Origin: Camillea tinctor
Taxonomy: Eukaryota > Ascomycota > Sordariomycetes > Xylariales > Xylariaceae
DNA length: 64,000 nucleotides
NCBI GenBank assembly: GCA_022578605.1
Contig: MU394100.1
Span: forward strand, 124,001 to 188,000
Reading direction: 5' to 3'
This document shows, in pieces, positions 48,353 to 60,700 of the stretch. Each line of letters begins with the position of its first letter. Positions within the stretch are counted from its first letter, which is position 1. Position numbers and translations under genes: made by a program. The notes under the pieces were generated by a model. The model saw only the letters and a list, made by a program, of their open reading frames with translations, was not told where the DNA came from and did not search any database.

Positions 48353-51146
48353 GGTGGGGTGAAATGAGGGAAAAGGGGCAGCGAGACGAGATTCAAGAAC
48401 AAGGACAAGAACAATATAATAAGAGTGAGAATAAAAATGATAATGAGAATGAGAATAACAAGATTCAGATGGCCCTGGAATTCAATACGGCAATAAAGGG
48501 GAAGACAACAGACTTGGCGTGTAACAAATCACCTAATGATCGTGATCGGTATGACTCATGGATAGAGGTTAGATGAAATAAAAAGTAGACGAGAACAAAC
48601 ACAAATGACCAGAATCTTTCGATTTCAATCTTTTATATAGACATGTCAAATAAGTTGAAACTACTTACTTACACGGCGTTGTAAGAAAAAAAAGGCTTCA
48701 ACATGTAATTTGTGCTTATGCCAGGCAGCATTGCCTTAAGAACAGGGGTGTGTTATGTACTAAGTAACCTAGGCAGGCTACAAGGTTAGGTAGGTTAGGT
48801 TAGTTGTTTAGTTGGTTAGTTAGTTAGGTAAGGTAGGGTAGATCGGATGCTGATATATAGTGTAGTTGCAGTTACATCAATCGATGTATTAATAAGGTTG
48901 TTTGTCTGCTAATAGTAGGGCAGTTAGTGACCTTTTCAGCTTTGGTTAAATTCACCCAAGTCCTATGTACCTACCTAGGTAAGTCATACGCCTCAGATAA
49001 GAGGAGGATAGAAGGATAGAAGGGATAGCATGTAAGAAAGGTTAGGTAGGACATCTTCTTTTTTTTATGGTTCCTCGAACACAAAAATGCATTTCTGATT
49101 CATCCAATGTGCTCCAAGCTGCCAAGGTGATATGATGGGTGCAGCCAGCCTACATACCATAGAACCTATCAGCTGAGTTATCGATGTTTTGGTTAGGTAG
49201 GGAGAACAGGGGACTGCACAAAATCAGACGAATAACGAGAAACCTTTCCCCAATTGGATTGTAGGCCATATGTACGTAGTGCGGGGATCAGGAAGTCTCC
49301 CGTCCCGTACAGGGGCTCTATCTTTCCAGCTGCTGTGCCTTCTCCAGCACCAATTAAGAGCCTTTAGCAGCCTAGCCTACTATGTAGGTAGCCAAGTACT
49401 AGGTACTACTCCAAGTGGTAGTGCAGGGGCAGTGAGGCTTAGGGGTTGAGGCTAGAATGGAAATGTTCAACCCATATAAGTCGAATCCACTCCAAGTAAG
49501 TAGTGTAAGTAGGGCACTAGTAGGTAGAGATATTCGCGATCGATTGGATCCGCGGAGCCCATGCCGATTTATAGCATGGTTTATGTATGTACATAGTGTT
49601 GTTTATCACCGTGGACGGAGGTTATAATTGTTCCACGTGTCCGCGCGTGAATCCATTCGTGAATCCATCCGTCCCGATGGTGCCGAGAACCGCGGACTCC
49701 AAATGGAGAGGCGCATGAATGATAAGTAATTATCCTCATCATATCTTTCTTGTTCTTTTTTACTCGACAATGCCTCCCTGCCGAGCCTACCTTGAGATTC
49801 GGTGGCACCGTTGTCCCGAATACTTACTATCCAATAACAATGCTACATAAGTACCTGCACCGTGCTCGCTAGGTTAGTAGTAGGTTAGGTATGCATTACT
49901 TAGGGCTAGACCTATCGATGAAGAACGAAGAACGAATTGTCTATTTGAGCTATGTGGGTAGGACCATTTTTGGTGAGGATTGACCTCTGGCTATTGAAGT
50001 ATGTCAGATTGGATGTGTTGCTCTCAAATGTTTGTAATAGGTTGAAGAGAAAAAGAGAAGGGGAGAGAGTTCAAATATTTGGTTGGATCTTTTATACTTA
50101 GATAAATATGATTGTTAACCTAGTAGGTATGTAAGGTTACGTACTATAGTAAGTTACATACATAAACTATTTCGTTAGATGCCTAAGCTAAGGGGAAAAA
50201 GGTGGCATGGCTGCATGGGAATTCAGCTGTATGCAGCTATGCGAAACTGTGCCCCTCACTTTTAGGTAGCTATCTCTCTGTACAACCTTAACCTGATCAT
50301 TGGATCTTATAAAACAACACAGCCTCGACGCTGACGCAGTCTTTTGCCATTAATACCTACCTGGCCCTACATTTACCTTACCTTTACCTGCTACTTCAAT
50401 AGTACTGCTCCTATTACTGCTACTTAGACATCAAACCATACTCCGACTCTGACACAAGAAACTCGCAAGGCATGAGATGCCAATAACCACTAGGTAACAA
50501 TAGGGGTCTTATTACTATTATTACTATTACTACTACTACATCTCTCTTCGTCCTTCTCTTTCCAACGTGGCCTGAATTTGTTGCCGAGACTTTCGGAAAC
50601 TAAATTTATCAAGTCAAGTTCCTATTTTTAACCATTTTTTATTATTTGATATTATTTTATTTTCAACCTTCAAGGGCAGTGAAGGTCTCGTGCCTCTCTC
50701 TGTCTCTCTTATTATTTTCTGTCCGTGCCTAACAGCTAGGACACTACACCAACCCCGAGGCCATCTCTGGTCCCCCCTCTGGTCCCCCCGCCTCCCCTCC
50801 CCTCTCTAAACCCTCCCGGGTCATCGTGTTCCCATTTTTATTTTAATAAAATACCAAATACCAAATATTAATAGCCCGACACCCCGCCGGATGCCTCACC
50901 GCACGGCCGCCGATCGCCACCACCAAGCCGTCAACAAATCTAGAATCAGTACTAAAACAGTACGGTTCCTCGCCCACCACCGCCACCAGTCCCCCCGATT
51001 TCTCCATGGGACTTCAGTCGATATTAGCTTGTATATCTGCAGTTTGTTCAGGAGGCGCTCGATGGTGGGCAACAACAAGCCGTCGCTGGGAACCACCGAA
51101 ATTATTTACCAAGTTATTCGCAAAAATCCTCCGTCCTCTAGGTATC
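48353..51146. other. Intergenic 2.8 kb
   Basis: 5' side of two diverging genes. No gene is supported. It has TTAGG-like repeats at 48784-48840, a TACCTAGGTA palindrome at 48972-48981 and a long CT-rich, A/T-rich leader before 51147. The ATG at 50891 opens a 96-codon Arg/His-rich frame that looks like leader or upstream-ORF sequence. Confidence 0.55.
48784..48840. repeat. Degenerate TTAGGT/TTAGTT array
   Basis: Short imperfect repeats of GTTAGGTAGGTTAGG and TTAGTTGG type over about 57 bases. They resemble a degenerate telomere-like word but are not the perfect TTAGGG repeat. Confidence 0.6.
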
Positions 51147-52907
51147 ATGACTTTTCATCAGGAAGACGTACCCGGGCCTGAGTACGTCGAGGCCCGCTCT
51201 CTGAACTCGATCAACTACATCGCCGCCAACCCGCCTCAGTATCCCAAGAAGCCGACGGAAGGAAAGCAAGATCCTCTTATTCTGTATATCTCGAGGGTTC
51301 CGGGCACCAGGGGTAGGCTAACAAAGTGTTCCACTTGTAAATCGTTGCGATGGCAAGTCTAATGCTGAAACCTAGACATTATTCTCTCTACTCTGAAACC
51401 CCAGGTCAAAAACGTGACAGCCGAGGATGTCGCCAGCTCTCTGTATTATGTTCACCTGGATGCCTTAGAGGACGACACTCTGCTGCCTCCGGATCAGTCG
51501 AGGCATTCGTCATCTCCTAGGTCGAGTGACGACAGCCCCAGAAGCACGATCCCCAGGAAACCACTGCCTTCGTCGTCCAATCCAGCCTTGGTGAGTGCAG
51601 GGAACTCTGCAGCGCCTGCGGTCCAGAAGCCCACCCCTGTCCAGTCGGCCATCACTACCCTAACCCGGTCATCTTCCGTTCGCTCCATCCGCCGCAAGCC
51701 TGTCGCCCCTAAACTAACAACGCCTAACCATATGGAGAGGAACCTTTCGTCGATACCCCAGGCCGATGAGGATGCCGCGAACGATGATCAGCAGCCTCCC
51801 CCACTACCTCCGCGACACAAGGACCATGGCCACGGCGCTTCCTCCGAAGAATCCTCTTGGCTATCTAGGCGACGACCTTTCACCCCCTTTTCGCTCACCC
51901 TCATCCGCAGAGATCCCACTTCAGGAAACCAGTGGAACGTTGGCAAGATCGCATCGTACCAGCTAGAGAATCCCGAGCTTATCGACGACAAACACCACCA
52001 ACCCTCACCTTCGATCAACATTCAAATCGAGACGTCGGGCTACAACAAATTTCGCGGCATGCCCACGAGGCAAAGTTTGGATATGATGAGGCCGAGCCTC
52101 GACATACGCCCCGGAAGCTCGTCGTCGGCATCGAGATTACACGTACCCGAAGTGCAGACTCAAGCCCCAGTGTCGGGCCTATTCGAGCGCCAGGTGGTCA
52201 TGTCGTATTCCCCTTCACTCGTTGCTAACCTGCGTGAAAAGTTCCACCGCAAGGCGTCGGTAGGTGATGATCGATCTACCTCGCCCTCTAGGCGCACCTT
52301 TCACGACCGATCGATCAGCCAGACTTCGATAGGGTCGTTTGGGGGAGAATATGATAGTACCCATCCCGCGGTGCTCACCCATCCTGCACCGGGCTTGAAA
52401 CCTCGCGGTTACGTTTTTACTAGCCCGTGGGACGGGCGGTGCGAGTTCGTGACGGGTCACGCAGGACGGAGTCTCAAGTGCAGACACATTCTTCCCGACT
52501 ATGTGGGTGGCGTTTTCAACCCGCTTGTAGACGGACCGGAAAAGGAACACAGTGACGACAAAGCAAAGAAGCAACCTATTAGTGAATTGCGGTTTAACCT
52601 ACCTAGCGGGGAACTGTTTAGCGAGAAAAAAATCACGGATGACGGCGGTGCCCGGGCTCGAGATCAACTACACGACCAGTTCAACAAAATGTTAGCGAGG
52701 GCGCATGGTATTGAGGATAGCGATGACGGAGATTTCGATCTCGAGATGAGCCTAGGCCGAGAGAAGGCAGGCGGGGGAAATAGGGGAAAGAGGGCCAAGA
52801 TGGGCAAGCTTATCATCTACGACGAGGGATTGAAGATGCTGGACTTGGCGGTAGCTGCTAATGTGGGAATCTGGTGGATTACATGGGAACGAACTTACGA
52901 CTTATGA
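51147..52907 (+). CDS. Conserved fungal protein of unknown function, 565 aa, largely disordered
   Basis: Exons are 51147..51312 and 51376..52907. The 63-bp intron (GTAGGC...CCTAG) was chosen because it restores RVPGTRD and IILSTLKPQVKNV in one frame. The N-terminal block DVPGPEYVEARSLNSINYIA and the AEDVASSLYYVHLD block look conserved. The middle is Ser/Pro/Arg-rich and disordered. The C-terminal part is ordered and has GYVFTSPWDGRCEFVTGHAG, SLKCRHILPDY, LRFNLPSGELF and an end in ANVGIWWITWERTYDL. No membrane segment or catalytic motif is evident. The start is set at the ATG giving MTFHQEDVPG. An upstream in-frame ATG at 51006 with better context would add 47 residues (MGLQSILACISAVCSGG...). 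Function unknown. Confidence 0.72.
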
Positions 52908-53824
52908 TGGAGGATCGTGGAACACTTCTTCTTTTCTTGTGCTTTTCTACAGAAGAAAGGTTTCGATAATCCAAGTGATGATGATGGACCGCATATAGGC
53001 AGCGAGTGCGATTTGGACAAAGGTTATAAAAGGGGTATATATAATGGCTTGAATTAAGGAGGTGCATATTAGAAAGAGAGAGTATACTGAGTTTGCTTTT
53101 TTCCCCTCTCCCGTTGCTTTTCATATAGTCTACCACGTACGATACCATAGGATAGGGGGGATGGTTGATAGGCTTGCTATCATTGAATTTGGCATTTATT
53201 TTTTGGGGTTTGCTATACACGAATAGTAATTCTCAGTAGTATCTTGGGATGTGAATACTGATTGGCAACTAAGCACCTAGGTGGGATTTATACAAGAGAC
53301 TAAATATTTGATGCAGAGATACCGCTGCAGGGTAGGCATTCAGCTGAGGCTGAGGGGTTACCTACCGGTTACTACTCACCTACCCACCACTATGTAACCT
53401 AACTACAATATGTACTTAGGCAGATGTACAGCTTCCTTCCCTGTCTAACCCATGGTTTCAGGCATCAATGCCCTTATGCCATATACAATATTATTGAAGC
53501 CACTAGAAATGCACCTAGCCGCATATCAAAAAATACCATCGATTGATTGCATTGGCTTTGGAACCAGGATTCAACCGATAATCGGTAATCGGTAATCGAT
53601 AATTGATAATGGATAGTTGATTTGTTCCTCCATTGCGACAACAACCTTCTTTACTTCCTTCTTCACTTCTCTTGTCCCACCACCCACCCTCGTCATAACC
53701 ACCAACCGACTAACGATATACCTTGCCCAACAAAGCACAAACTCAGAGACCGAGAACATACAGCTCGGAAGACTTGAATGAACGGGAGGGAAAGGAACAA
53801 ACCAAACCAAAAAAAAAAAAAACC
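52908..53824. other. Intergenic 0.9 kb
   Basis: 3' region of the previous gene, then the leader of the next. It contains a degenerate ATCGGTA-type tandem near 53575-53612 and a run of A directly before the ATG at 53825. Confidence 0.6.
53575..53612. repeat. Degenerate tandem of GATAATCG/GGTAATCG words
   Basis: Four to five imperfect 7-10 bp units (CGATAATCGGTAATCGGTAA and onward) upstream of the mitochondrial protein gene. Confidence 0.6.
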
Positions 53825-54735
53825 ATGCTCCCGACCTTCGCCCGTCGCCTCGGCGCAAAACCCATCCCAAAACCAGCAGCACTCCTCCTCTCTTCCTCCT
53901 TCTCCACCACCTCCTCCCCTTCCATATTCTCCCGCCGCTCCCCTTCCCTTTCCTCCTCTTCCGGTGACAAACCCACCGACCGCCGGCGAAGAGCGTTAAC
54001 GGGCATCTACGCCGACGTGCAGTACAAATACCCACCGAAAAAGGTCTGGCCGCCCGACTTCTCCCGCCTGTCCCCCAAGGACCAGTTCCGGCTCGAGCGC
54101 AAGTACAAGCGCCGCCTGCGGGTGGCGACGGCGAGGCCCCGCTGGGATAGGCTCATGAGGATGGCGCAGCTGGTGGGGGTTACTTGTGAGTGAACACCTC
54201 TATCGCTTTATCGTTCCCTCCTTTTTGTGGTCTCGTGGGAAAAGGGGTTTGGGAATAGACGCCGTCTGGTGGAGGTGGGAGGGGGAAGCGAAGGTGGGGA
54301 AGAAAGGGAAAAGGGGGAAAGGAATTTGGGAGAGAGCAAGATGGTGAAAGGAAAGAAATACAACTAACGAGTAAATGATATAACAGCGGTTGGCGTGTAT
54401 TGCTTGTTTTTCATGAATTGGGACACCGATGGAAAGACCGGCGAAGGGGTATGTTTCTCTCCTTTTTTTTTCTTCCTTCCCTTTTAACCCTTTATTGCCT
54501 TTGGATGTGTCTCTCTAGGTTCCTCTCATAATTACAAAAACCACCTGAACTACCTATCACCTCTGCCATTAAAGGAAACCATCCATCCAAGATCGGCAGG
54601 AACTGACACGAGACTAATCCATGCGCGCAGGTCCAAAACAGACTTAGGGGAATGTTCAGACCAGAGAGCAAATACGAGAACCAGAGCCCAGACATAACAT
54701 CAACAATTGCTACTGCTGTTACCAACGGGAGGTAA
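53825..54735 (+). CDS. Small mitochondrial membrane protein, 175 aa (unnamed)
   Basis: Three exons: 53825..54185, 54387..54448 and 54631..54735. Donors are GTGAGT and GTATGT; acceptors are AACAG and GCGCAG; intron 2 has a GACTAATC branch site. The N-terminus is basic, Ser/Thr-rich and acid-free (MLPTFARRLGAKPIPKPAAL), as for mitochondrial import. A charged central block follows (YADVQYKYPPKKVWPPDFSR, then QFRLERKYKRRLR). One transmembrane helix spans the exon 1-2 junction (MAQLVGVTSVGVYCLFFMNW). A short tail with FRPESKYENQ ends the protein. This resembles small single-pass inner-membrane proteins such as respiratory assembly factors, but no named family is recognised. An A-rich leader immediately precedes the start codon. 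Confidence 0.75.
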
Positions 54736-55194
54736 AACCCTATTGCATATATATTTGTTTATGTATATGTTGGATGTAGGTATATATCATAGGTTTGCAT
54801 TGTTGAATGGAGTTAGGGCCAAGAAAATAGGTAAAGGAAAGAGGCAGAGGTGCAATCTCAAGCTCATTAAATATACACATGCATGTTGTATAGTTTATAC
54901 TTAACTTCGTACTCGTTCTCATGTCATAATGTATGAACACGCAAGAAAAGGGGGAAGGGAGAAAGGGGGATGCTTTTCTCTCCGTATCCCCTCGTCGAGT
55001 ATCTATATATATATGTAGGTAGGCTATACGCATACGTACCCGTACCTAGGTATCTAAGGTTGTTCTCATGCTTTTACTTCCCAACCTCCCCAAACGCCGC
55101 CAATGTCATTGCCATTGCCATCTCCGACTCCCATGTTATACTGTTACATCATGTCCCGTTTTCTAGAACGGAAAGAGAGGAGGAAAAGGATATA
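54736..55194. other. Intergenic between convergent genes
   Basis: 3' regions of the mitochondrial protein and AP-3 sigma genes. A TACCTAGGTA palindrome lies at 55043-55052. Confidence 0.65.
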
Positions 55195-55938
55195 TCACCT
55201 CCCAGGCCAGACAAAGTGGCCACCGAGCCCGATTCCCGGCCCCAATCCCCTCGAGGCCTTGGACTCGTTGACGGGGCGCTTGGTGACGGTGCCCTGGGCC
55301 TTGACGCCGGCGAGGATGCGGTCGAGGTTGGTCTCGATGACGACGCCGCCGGTGATCATCTCGCCGAGGGCGGCGTGCAAGGTCTCGAAGTTGAAGATGA
55401 GGTCGAGCTCGCACACGTCCTCGATCAGCCTGTTCAAGGCCTCGACGTACACCTGGATCAGGTCGATCAGGGCTAGGGGGGACTCGGTCGACGTCGATAT
55501 CACGATGAAGTAGAGGGTCGCGTAGTTGCGGTAGGTTACGAGGGAGGGGGTGTCGTTGTGTTGCTGGTCGGGGGAAGAGGAAGAAGAAGAGGTGGAAGAG
55601 GCGAGGAGAGGGGGGAGGGGAAGAAAGTTGCAGGCTCCGCTGGGTCGGTTCGATACTAGGGTGAAGATCTCCGAGATGAGGCGCTGCTGGATGCTTGTGT
55701 CCTAGAGAGAGAGAGAGTGTATGTGTGTGTAAGTAAGTAAGATGAGGGATCGACGGTTTGACAGAGAAATAAAAGCAAAAAGAAAAAAGAAAAAAAGAAA
55801 CAGACACCGAAGACCAAACCCCGCGGTGATGGTGGTGGCAGTGGTGATGAAGGATGATATTGTACGTACAAGTTGGGTATAGAATTTAGTCAGGCGAGGC
55901 TGACCCTGGCCATTGAAGACCAAGAATGCGTTGATCAT
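55195..55938 (-). CDS. aps3: AP-3 complex subunit sigma
   Basis: Exon 1 is 55938..55870 and exon 2 is 55701..55195. The 168-bp intron (GTACGT...CTCTAG) is in phase 0; 191 aa. The start MINAFLVFNGQGQPRLTKFY and the blocks RLISEIFTLVSNRP, YRNYATLYFIVI, DLIQVYVEALNRLIEDVCEL and LIFNFETLHAALGEMITGG match the longin-like small subunit of AP-3. AP-3 sorts cargo from the Golgi or endosome to the vacuole. It differs from short homologues by a Ser-rich insertion (ASSTSSSSSSPDQQH) before TYRNYATLY and a Gly-rich C-terminal extension. The intron carries a GA/GT dinucleotide run. Confidence 0.92.
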
Positions 55939-56660
55939 GATGCGCTGTACTTTCTCCCCCTTCGAGACATGAGAAAGATAATTGTTTTATTGTTTCTTTT
56001 CTTCTCTTACTCTCTTGGCAACCCGACGTTGTAGTGTTGCGGAGGCTATGCAAAACAAGTTGGCGGGATGTATGGGATGTATAGATGTAAGTATGAGATG
56101 AAAAGATTATGTAGGTGATTCCGTTTTCCGTTACTATTAGTGTTTCTGTAATCTACTAGGTAAAACTTATAACTAGGCGTATGTAAGGTATTGATTACGG
56201 TATACCTACCAAGGTATAGAAAGATAAGTTGGCGGGGGCGCAGTAAGGGAAAAGTTTAAAATGTTTGGCGGTGACGGAATTCCCCCCGCCCCAATGACCA
56301 TACGCCGTATACCTAGAGTACATGCATAGATCGGATGGAACCTTCGACTTGTACCCAAAATTGAGAGTTTACACTAGCCCTCTAGTGTAGGGCACTTTCG
56401 TACGGACAAAGCCGCCCATGTTTTAGAAGTTAAACTTACCTAAGGATTCTTCGATTGAAACCGGGGGGTTCCATCTTACAGGGCTTGATCTTACAGGGAT
56501 AGTCTTGCTTTCTCCGGATCTTCCCTTTCTTTTTAACCCCCAATCTTTTCCCCCCCGCCCTTATAATCCCCTTCCCCTTCCCCTTCTCCTTTCTCTTCTT
56601 CCTTTTTTCTATTCCCAATCCTTTTCCCATTGGGACCATCATTACCTCGCCGTTCAACAG
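55939..56660. other. Region upstream of bZIP gene; may hide its first exon
   Basis: AP-3 promoter side, then CT-rich DNA leading to the bZIP gene. The bZIP frame is open from about 56427 but without any ATG, so a first coding exon probably lies here or farther upstream. One possibility is the ATG at about 56257 with a GTACAT donor, but it cannot be fixed by eye. Confidence 0.4.
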
Positions 56661-57736
56661 AAGGACGGCGCCAGTACCATACCCCTAGTTGACCATAAAA
56701 GTTTCCACCAGGCCTCGAGAGGAGGCCATCGTAACATATCACCATGCTCGCCACCACCGCATCCGTCGCATACGTCCCAAGACAAACCATCTGGCCATTC
56801 TACCGACCGTGTCAATCCGCAATCGAACCAGAACCAACTTGATCACTACTTCGACTTCGACTGGGACCCCAGCTTCGGACTTCTCGGGTCCGGCGTCGGG
56901 CTATTCCAGTCGATCGGCGTTGGCTCGTCGGTGGGCATTCAAACCGCCGCGGGTGCAGCGACGAGTAGCAGTAGTGGTGGGGATGATTGGCTCTACGGAT
57001 TAGATGGCGGTGGCTGCAACACGACAACCACGACAGTACAAGGACCGGACTTAGGACTAGTAGGGGTAGGACTAGAGGACTGGACAGTTCCGAGTTTGGC
57101 CTCGTCTGCGCATGACACGCCTATACTCGGGACTGCTATGCCAGCCGGAGACCTAGATGGTATGTAGCTTCCATCTTCCTTACCTTTCACAATATCTCTC
57201 TAATATGATGTGCCATCACAGGCTTATTCTCTACATGCAATTCAACTTTCTCTTTCAACTACCAACAGCAACCCCTACCAACCACAGAAACACAGTTCAA
57301 CTTGGATATTCCCACTACCGTCACATCGACAGATAGCACAACACCCAACTTAATATCTGACGCATTTACACTTTCGCCCATGTCCCCTCCTCAGGCATCG
57401 TCATCTGCCTCTTCTAGCCACGGGGGCCAGCAGCAGCAACTAGACAGTCAGGGCAGCAGTAGTAACAACAACAAGCGTCGCTCTCCTACGGCCGACGACG
57501 TAGATCCTCTCACGGCTCTCAAACGCCAACGCAATAACGTTGCCGCTCGCAAGTACCGCCAGAAGCGCATCGATCGCATCAACGAGCTCGAGGCGGAGTT
57601 GCAAGAAGTCAAGGACGAGCGTGATGATCTCCGATTGCGACTCGCGCGGCAGGAAGCCGAGGCCGCTGCACTGCGCAGTATGCTCCAGATGAACAACTCG
57701 AGAGCATCGTCTAATGCGGACGCTGGTGGAAAGTAA
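56661..57736 (+). CDS. bZIP transcription factor, 5' end unresolved
   Basis: The last two exons are well supported: one ending at 57159 and one at 57222..57736. The 62-bp intron (GTATGT...TCACAG) joins PAGDLDG to LFSTCNSTF. The DNA-binding basic region ALKRQRNNVAARKYRQKRID carries the invariant N-x-x-A-A-R-K-Y-R pattern. It is followed by a leucine zipper (INELEAELQEVKDERDDLRL ... LRSMLQMN). The N-terminal part is an acidic, aromatic-rich activation-like segment (LDHYFDFDWDPSFGLLG). The layout resembles fungal CPC1/GCN4-like amino-acid-starvation regulators, but the precise subfamily is not certain. No in-frame ATG exists in the long first frame. The listed start follows a CAACAG acceptor-like site and is arbitrary. 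Confidence 0.72.
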
Positions 57737-60700
57737 CCGGGCGATTGAAGTGATAGTCGTGTTGGGTTCGTGTGGATGGGTTGCCTATAAGTGTGTGGGC
57801 TTTCTTGTAAAAGGGGGGAAAGAGGGTGTGGACAGTTAGCTTATCTGGACTATTCGGATATTTTTTAAATTGAACCTTTTTGAAGTTTTTTATTTGTCAT
57901 TTTCAGACGATGTCGGCTCGTGTGATGTCCATTCATGAAGATCATAACTAGGAAATAGAGTTCAAAAGGTTTCCTTGTATGGTGATTGTTCTTCGGTATA
58001 GGGAACGAGATGCTGTCATCATGATAGGTATAACTATAAGGAAAATAGGTTTGAGGAAAAGTGATCCATACCTATGCCGAGGCCTCAATTCTAGGTTATT
58101 GGTATTGACTGTTGACTTACTGTGCTAGAAGGTTAGAGCGTGATTTTTCGTCTCATATCCATTCTTGTTTCTATCATCCCATTATTGTCATCTTATCATG
58201 TCGGGTCGTTTCAAGTAGTTTTGTTATCTTGCTTTCGAGTCTGAGAATGTCGACTTGACGGAACTAGACTCGGTGCAGTCAGCTATGGTAAGCTGAAAAA
58301 AATGACTGTTGTTATCTATCGTATGTATCTGCTGCTATGGAAAATAAAATAAAACAAGAAAACCTTTCCAACTGTCCAGCCTCTTTATATACTCGTCGTC
58401 TGTCTACCTACCTACATATATACTCCTAATAATATGCGCGTAAACTTGCTCCTCGTTCTTGTCTTTTCGTATGGATAAGGAGAAGGAAGGGGGTTGAGTC
58501 AGTATGTATACTATATGAGCTTAGAATGATTCATAGTGATGGACCTCCTTCTTTTGCTGCTACGCTACGCTACGAGTTTACACTACTACTGCTGCAGAAA
58601 AGGACATGATATACCCTCCAGATTGCCTTGGAATGGCGCGATATACGATAGGTAAGTTGGGATGTTATTACCTTTTTCTATCATATCCCTTATATATCTA
58701 TCTCCTCCTTTCCCCTTTCCCAAGTTTCTTGGGTAGAAGCTATTATAAGCTACGCAAAGATAAACAGTTTCTGAAGGCAATCTTATATGCCTACCCAGGG
58801 AACCTCCCTATCAAAAGAATCGAGTGAGTCAATGTTACCGACGACCCGAGGGTGCCGTATGATCGAGTAGTCTAAACGACCATGGGAAACCTCGGGTTAC
58901 TAGGTCCTACCTCGCCGATTTCTTATTTTTAAAATCCTTATATTCGAGCTAGCCTTTTGCTTCTGTTTCTCTCTGTCTCCTATTTTTCCTTTTTTTCTTT
59001 CCATGAAGAGAGGGAAAGAGTTCGCGATTTGTGATGGCGTGGTATGAATCACCCCTTAACCTTCCTCTATTTCCTCTCGGGGTCTGCTCTTCCCCGGTGT
59101 TGGGATATTGACAACTTACCTGCATATCTCATGGCTTCTACCTTAACTACACTTTAAAGCACATTGTCAGTATTATCGTTTTTACTGCTATACGTGTTAT
59201 AAAGAGGGGAATCACCCATGAGAAAGTTAACCCAGAGATGAGTGGATATAAATGGAATTTGCGCTATCCCCCCTCCCCCCCTTTTCCTTTCTCCTTTCAT
59301 CCATCTACTTTCAGGGCTATTCTATATCCAAAGCTTGTATCGAACTGACTTGGATTTTCTTCAACCAACACCAACTTTGCTCGATGTGCCCTTACGAGAA
59401 CGCCTGCAACCTCAGCTGAGGTTTGGTAAGTGGTATGGTACGTGAAGTAGGTAGCATTATGCGGCGATGAGGGCTTGGCGGGCCCGCTTTTGCGGATCTG
59501 AATCTGTATGATCCATTATGATTCATACTGATGCATGGATACGGCGTATCACTTCTTTTTGGAGTATGGGGAATTAATATTTTTATGGCTGAAAACAAAT
59601 TAACTGTGGCTGCTTACCATGTCTCAGTCTACCAATGCATACACGCTTAAGTAGATAGTCAAGTACCACGATAGACTATACATAAGCGAGTAAGATACTG
59701 TATTCAGTCAATTACGGCATTCTATATGACAATAGTTCATGTGCCAAGTTTGTATTCGCGTAGTCTTTCCATCGTCTTGAAGAATATCGAGGGTTCAATG
59801 ATTTTCTGTATCAAAGAAAAATGGAGTCACGAAGACAAGGTGGAATGATGATTTCAACTTGCGTAGCTAACTACCAAGGTTATATACCCAGGTAGGCAGG
59901 TAGGTTAGGTAGGTGTATAGCACGTAAATAATGAAAACTTAAGTTATAGACATTTGAAGATATTATCCTCCCCATACGATCGTTAAACGTACTTTCTGAT
60001 GCCCAGATCGCATTGAAATACATGTTATATATATTATATATTTGGTCTTATTGCTCTGGAAATTGTAGTGACTTTGCTTTTCTGGTATATCCTTCGTGGG
60101 AACAATCTCCTATTCTGTCAAAAGCTATGCAAACTATTAGTTCCTTCTACGTACCTATACACGTGTTGTTGAGGGTGTAACTGGGTATCAAAAGGTTACA
60201 GTTCTGACCGGTATAACCCGGCCATCTACCATTACTAGAGGATTAAAAATGCCTATCTTGAAAACCTATGTGCCCTACCCGCGTCATCAGCTGCGAGGAA
60301 ACGCATGTAAGCCAGGTTTTTCGTATGAGGCTGTGAGTATACGTTACTCATGACCTCAGCTCAATTTATGCAACTCTGATAGGTGGATTAGTTCTACTCT
60401 ATGGTGCTACTGAGACACAGGCAGCATATAAGCCCCTTTCCCACGAGATGGCAGCTATCAGCGAGGAAAGCGAGCAAGGAGTAATAACACAGCATCCTTG
60501 CTTAGATGTGGCTTTTGTTTTTTTCTTCTCTTTGAGAAGACCTTCACGCAGTTGTCACAAACTGTTCAATCACAAGGATATCGATCGTAGCTCTTGTTTG
60601 GGTAGTGCTAAGTAAATTCATAATGAGTCATAAATACGTTGGTATTATAGAATCATTCTTCGTTCGGACGATGAGGCTACATTGCGTCCGACAAAGGTTA

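Noticed and set aside
51361..51406. CCCCAG acceptor before VKNVTAED in the 51-kb gene
   Set aside because: Phase does not match the best donor. The CCTAG acceptor at 51375 restores GTRDIILSTLKPQ in frame.
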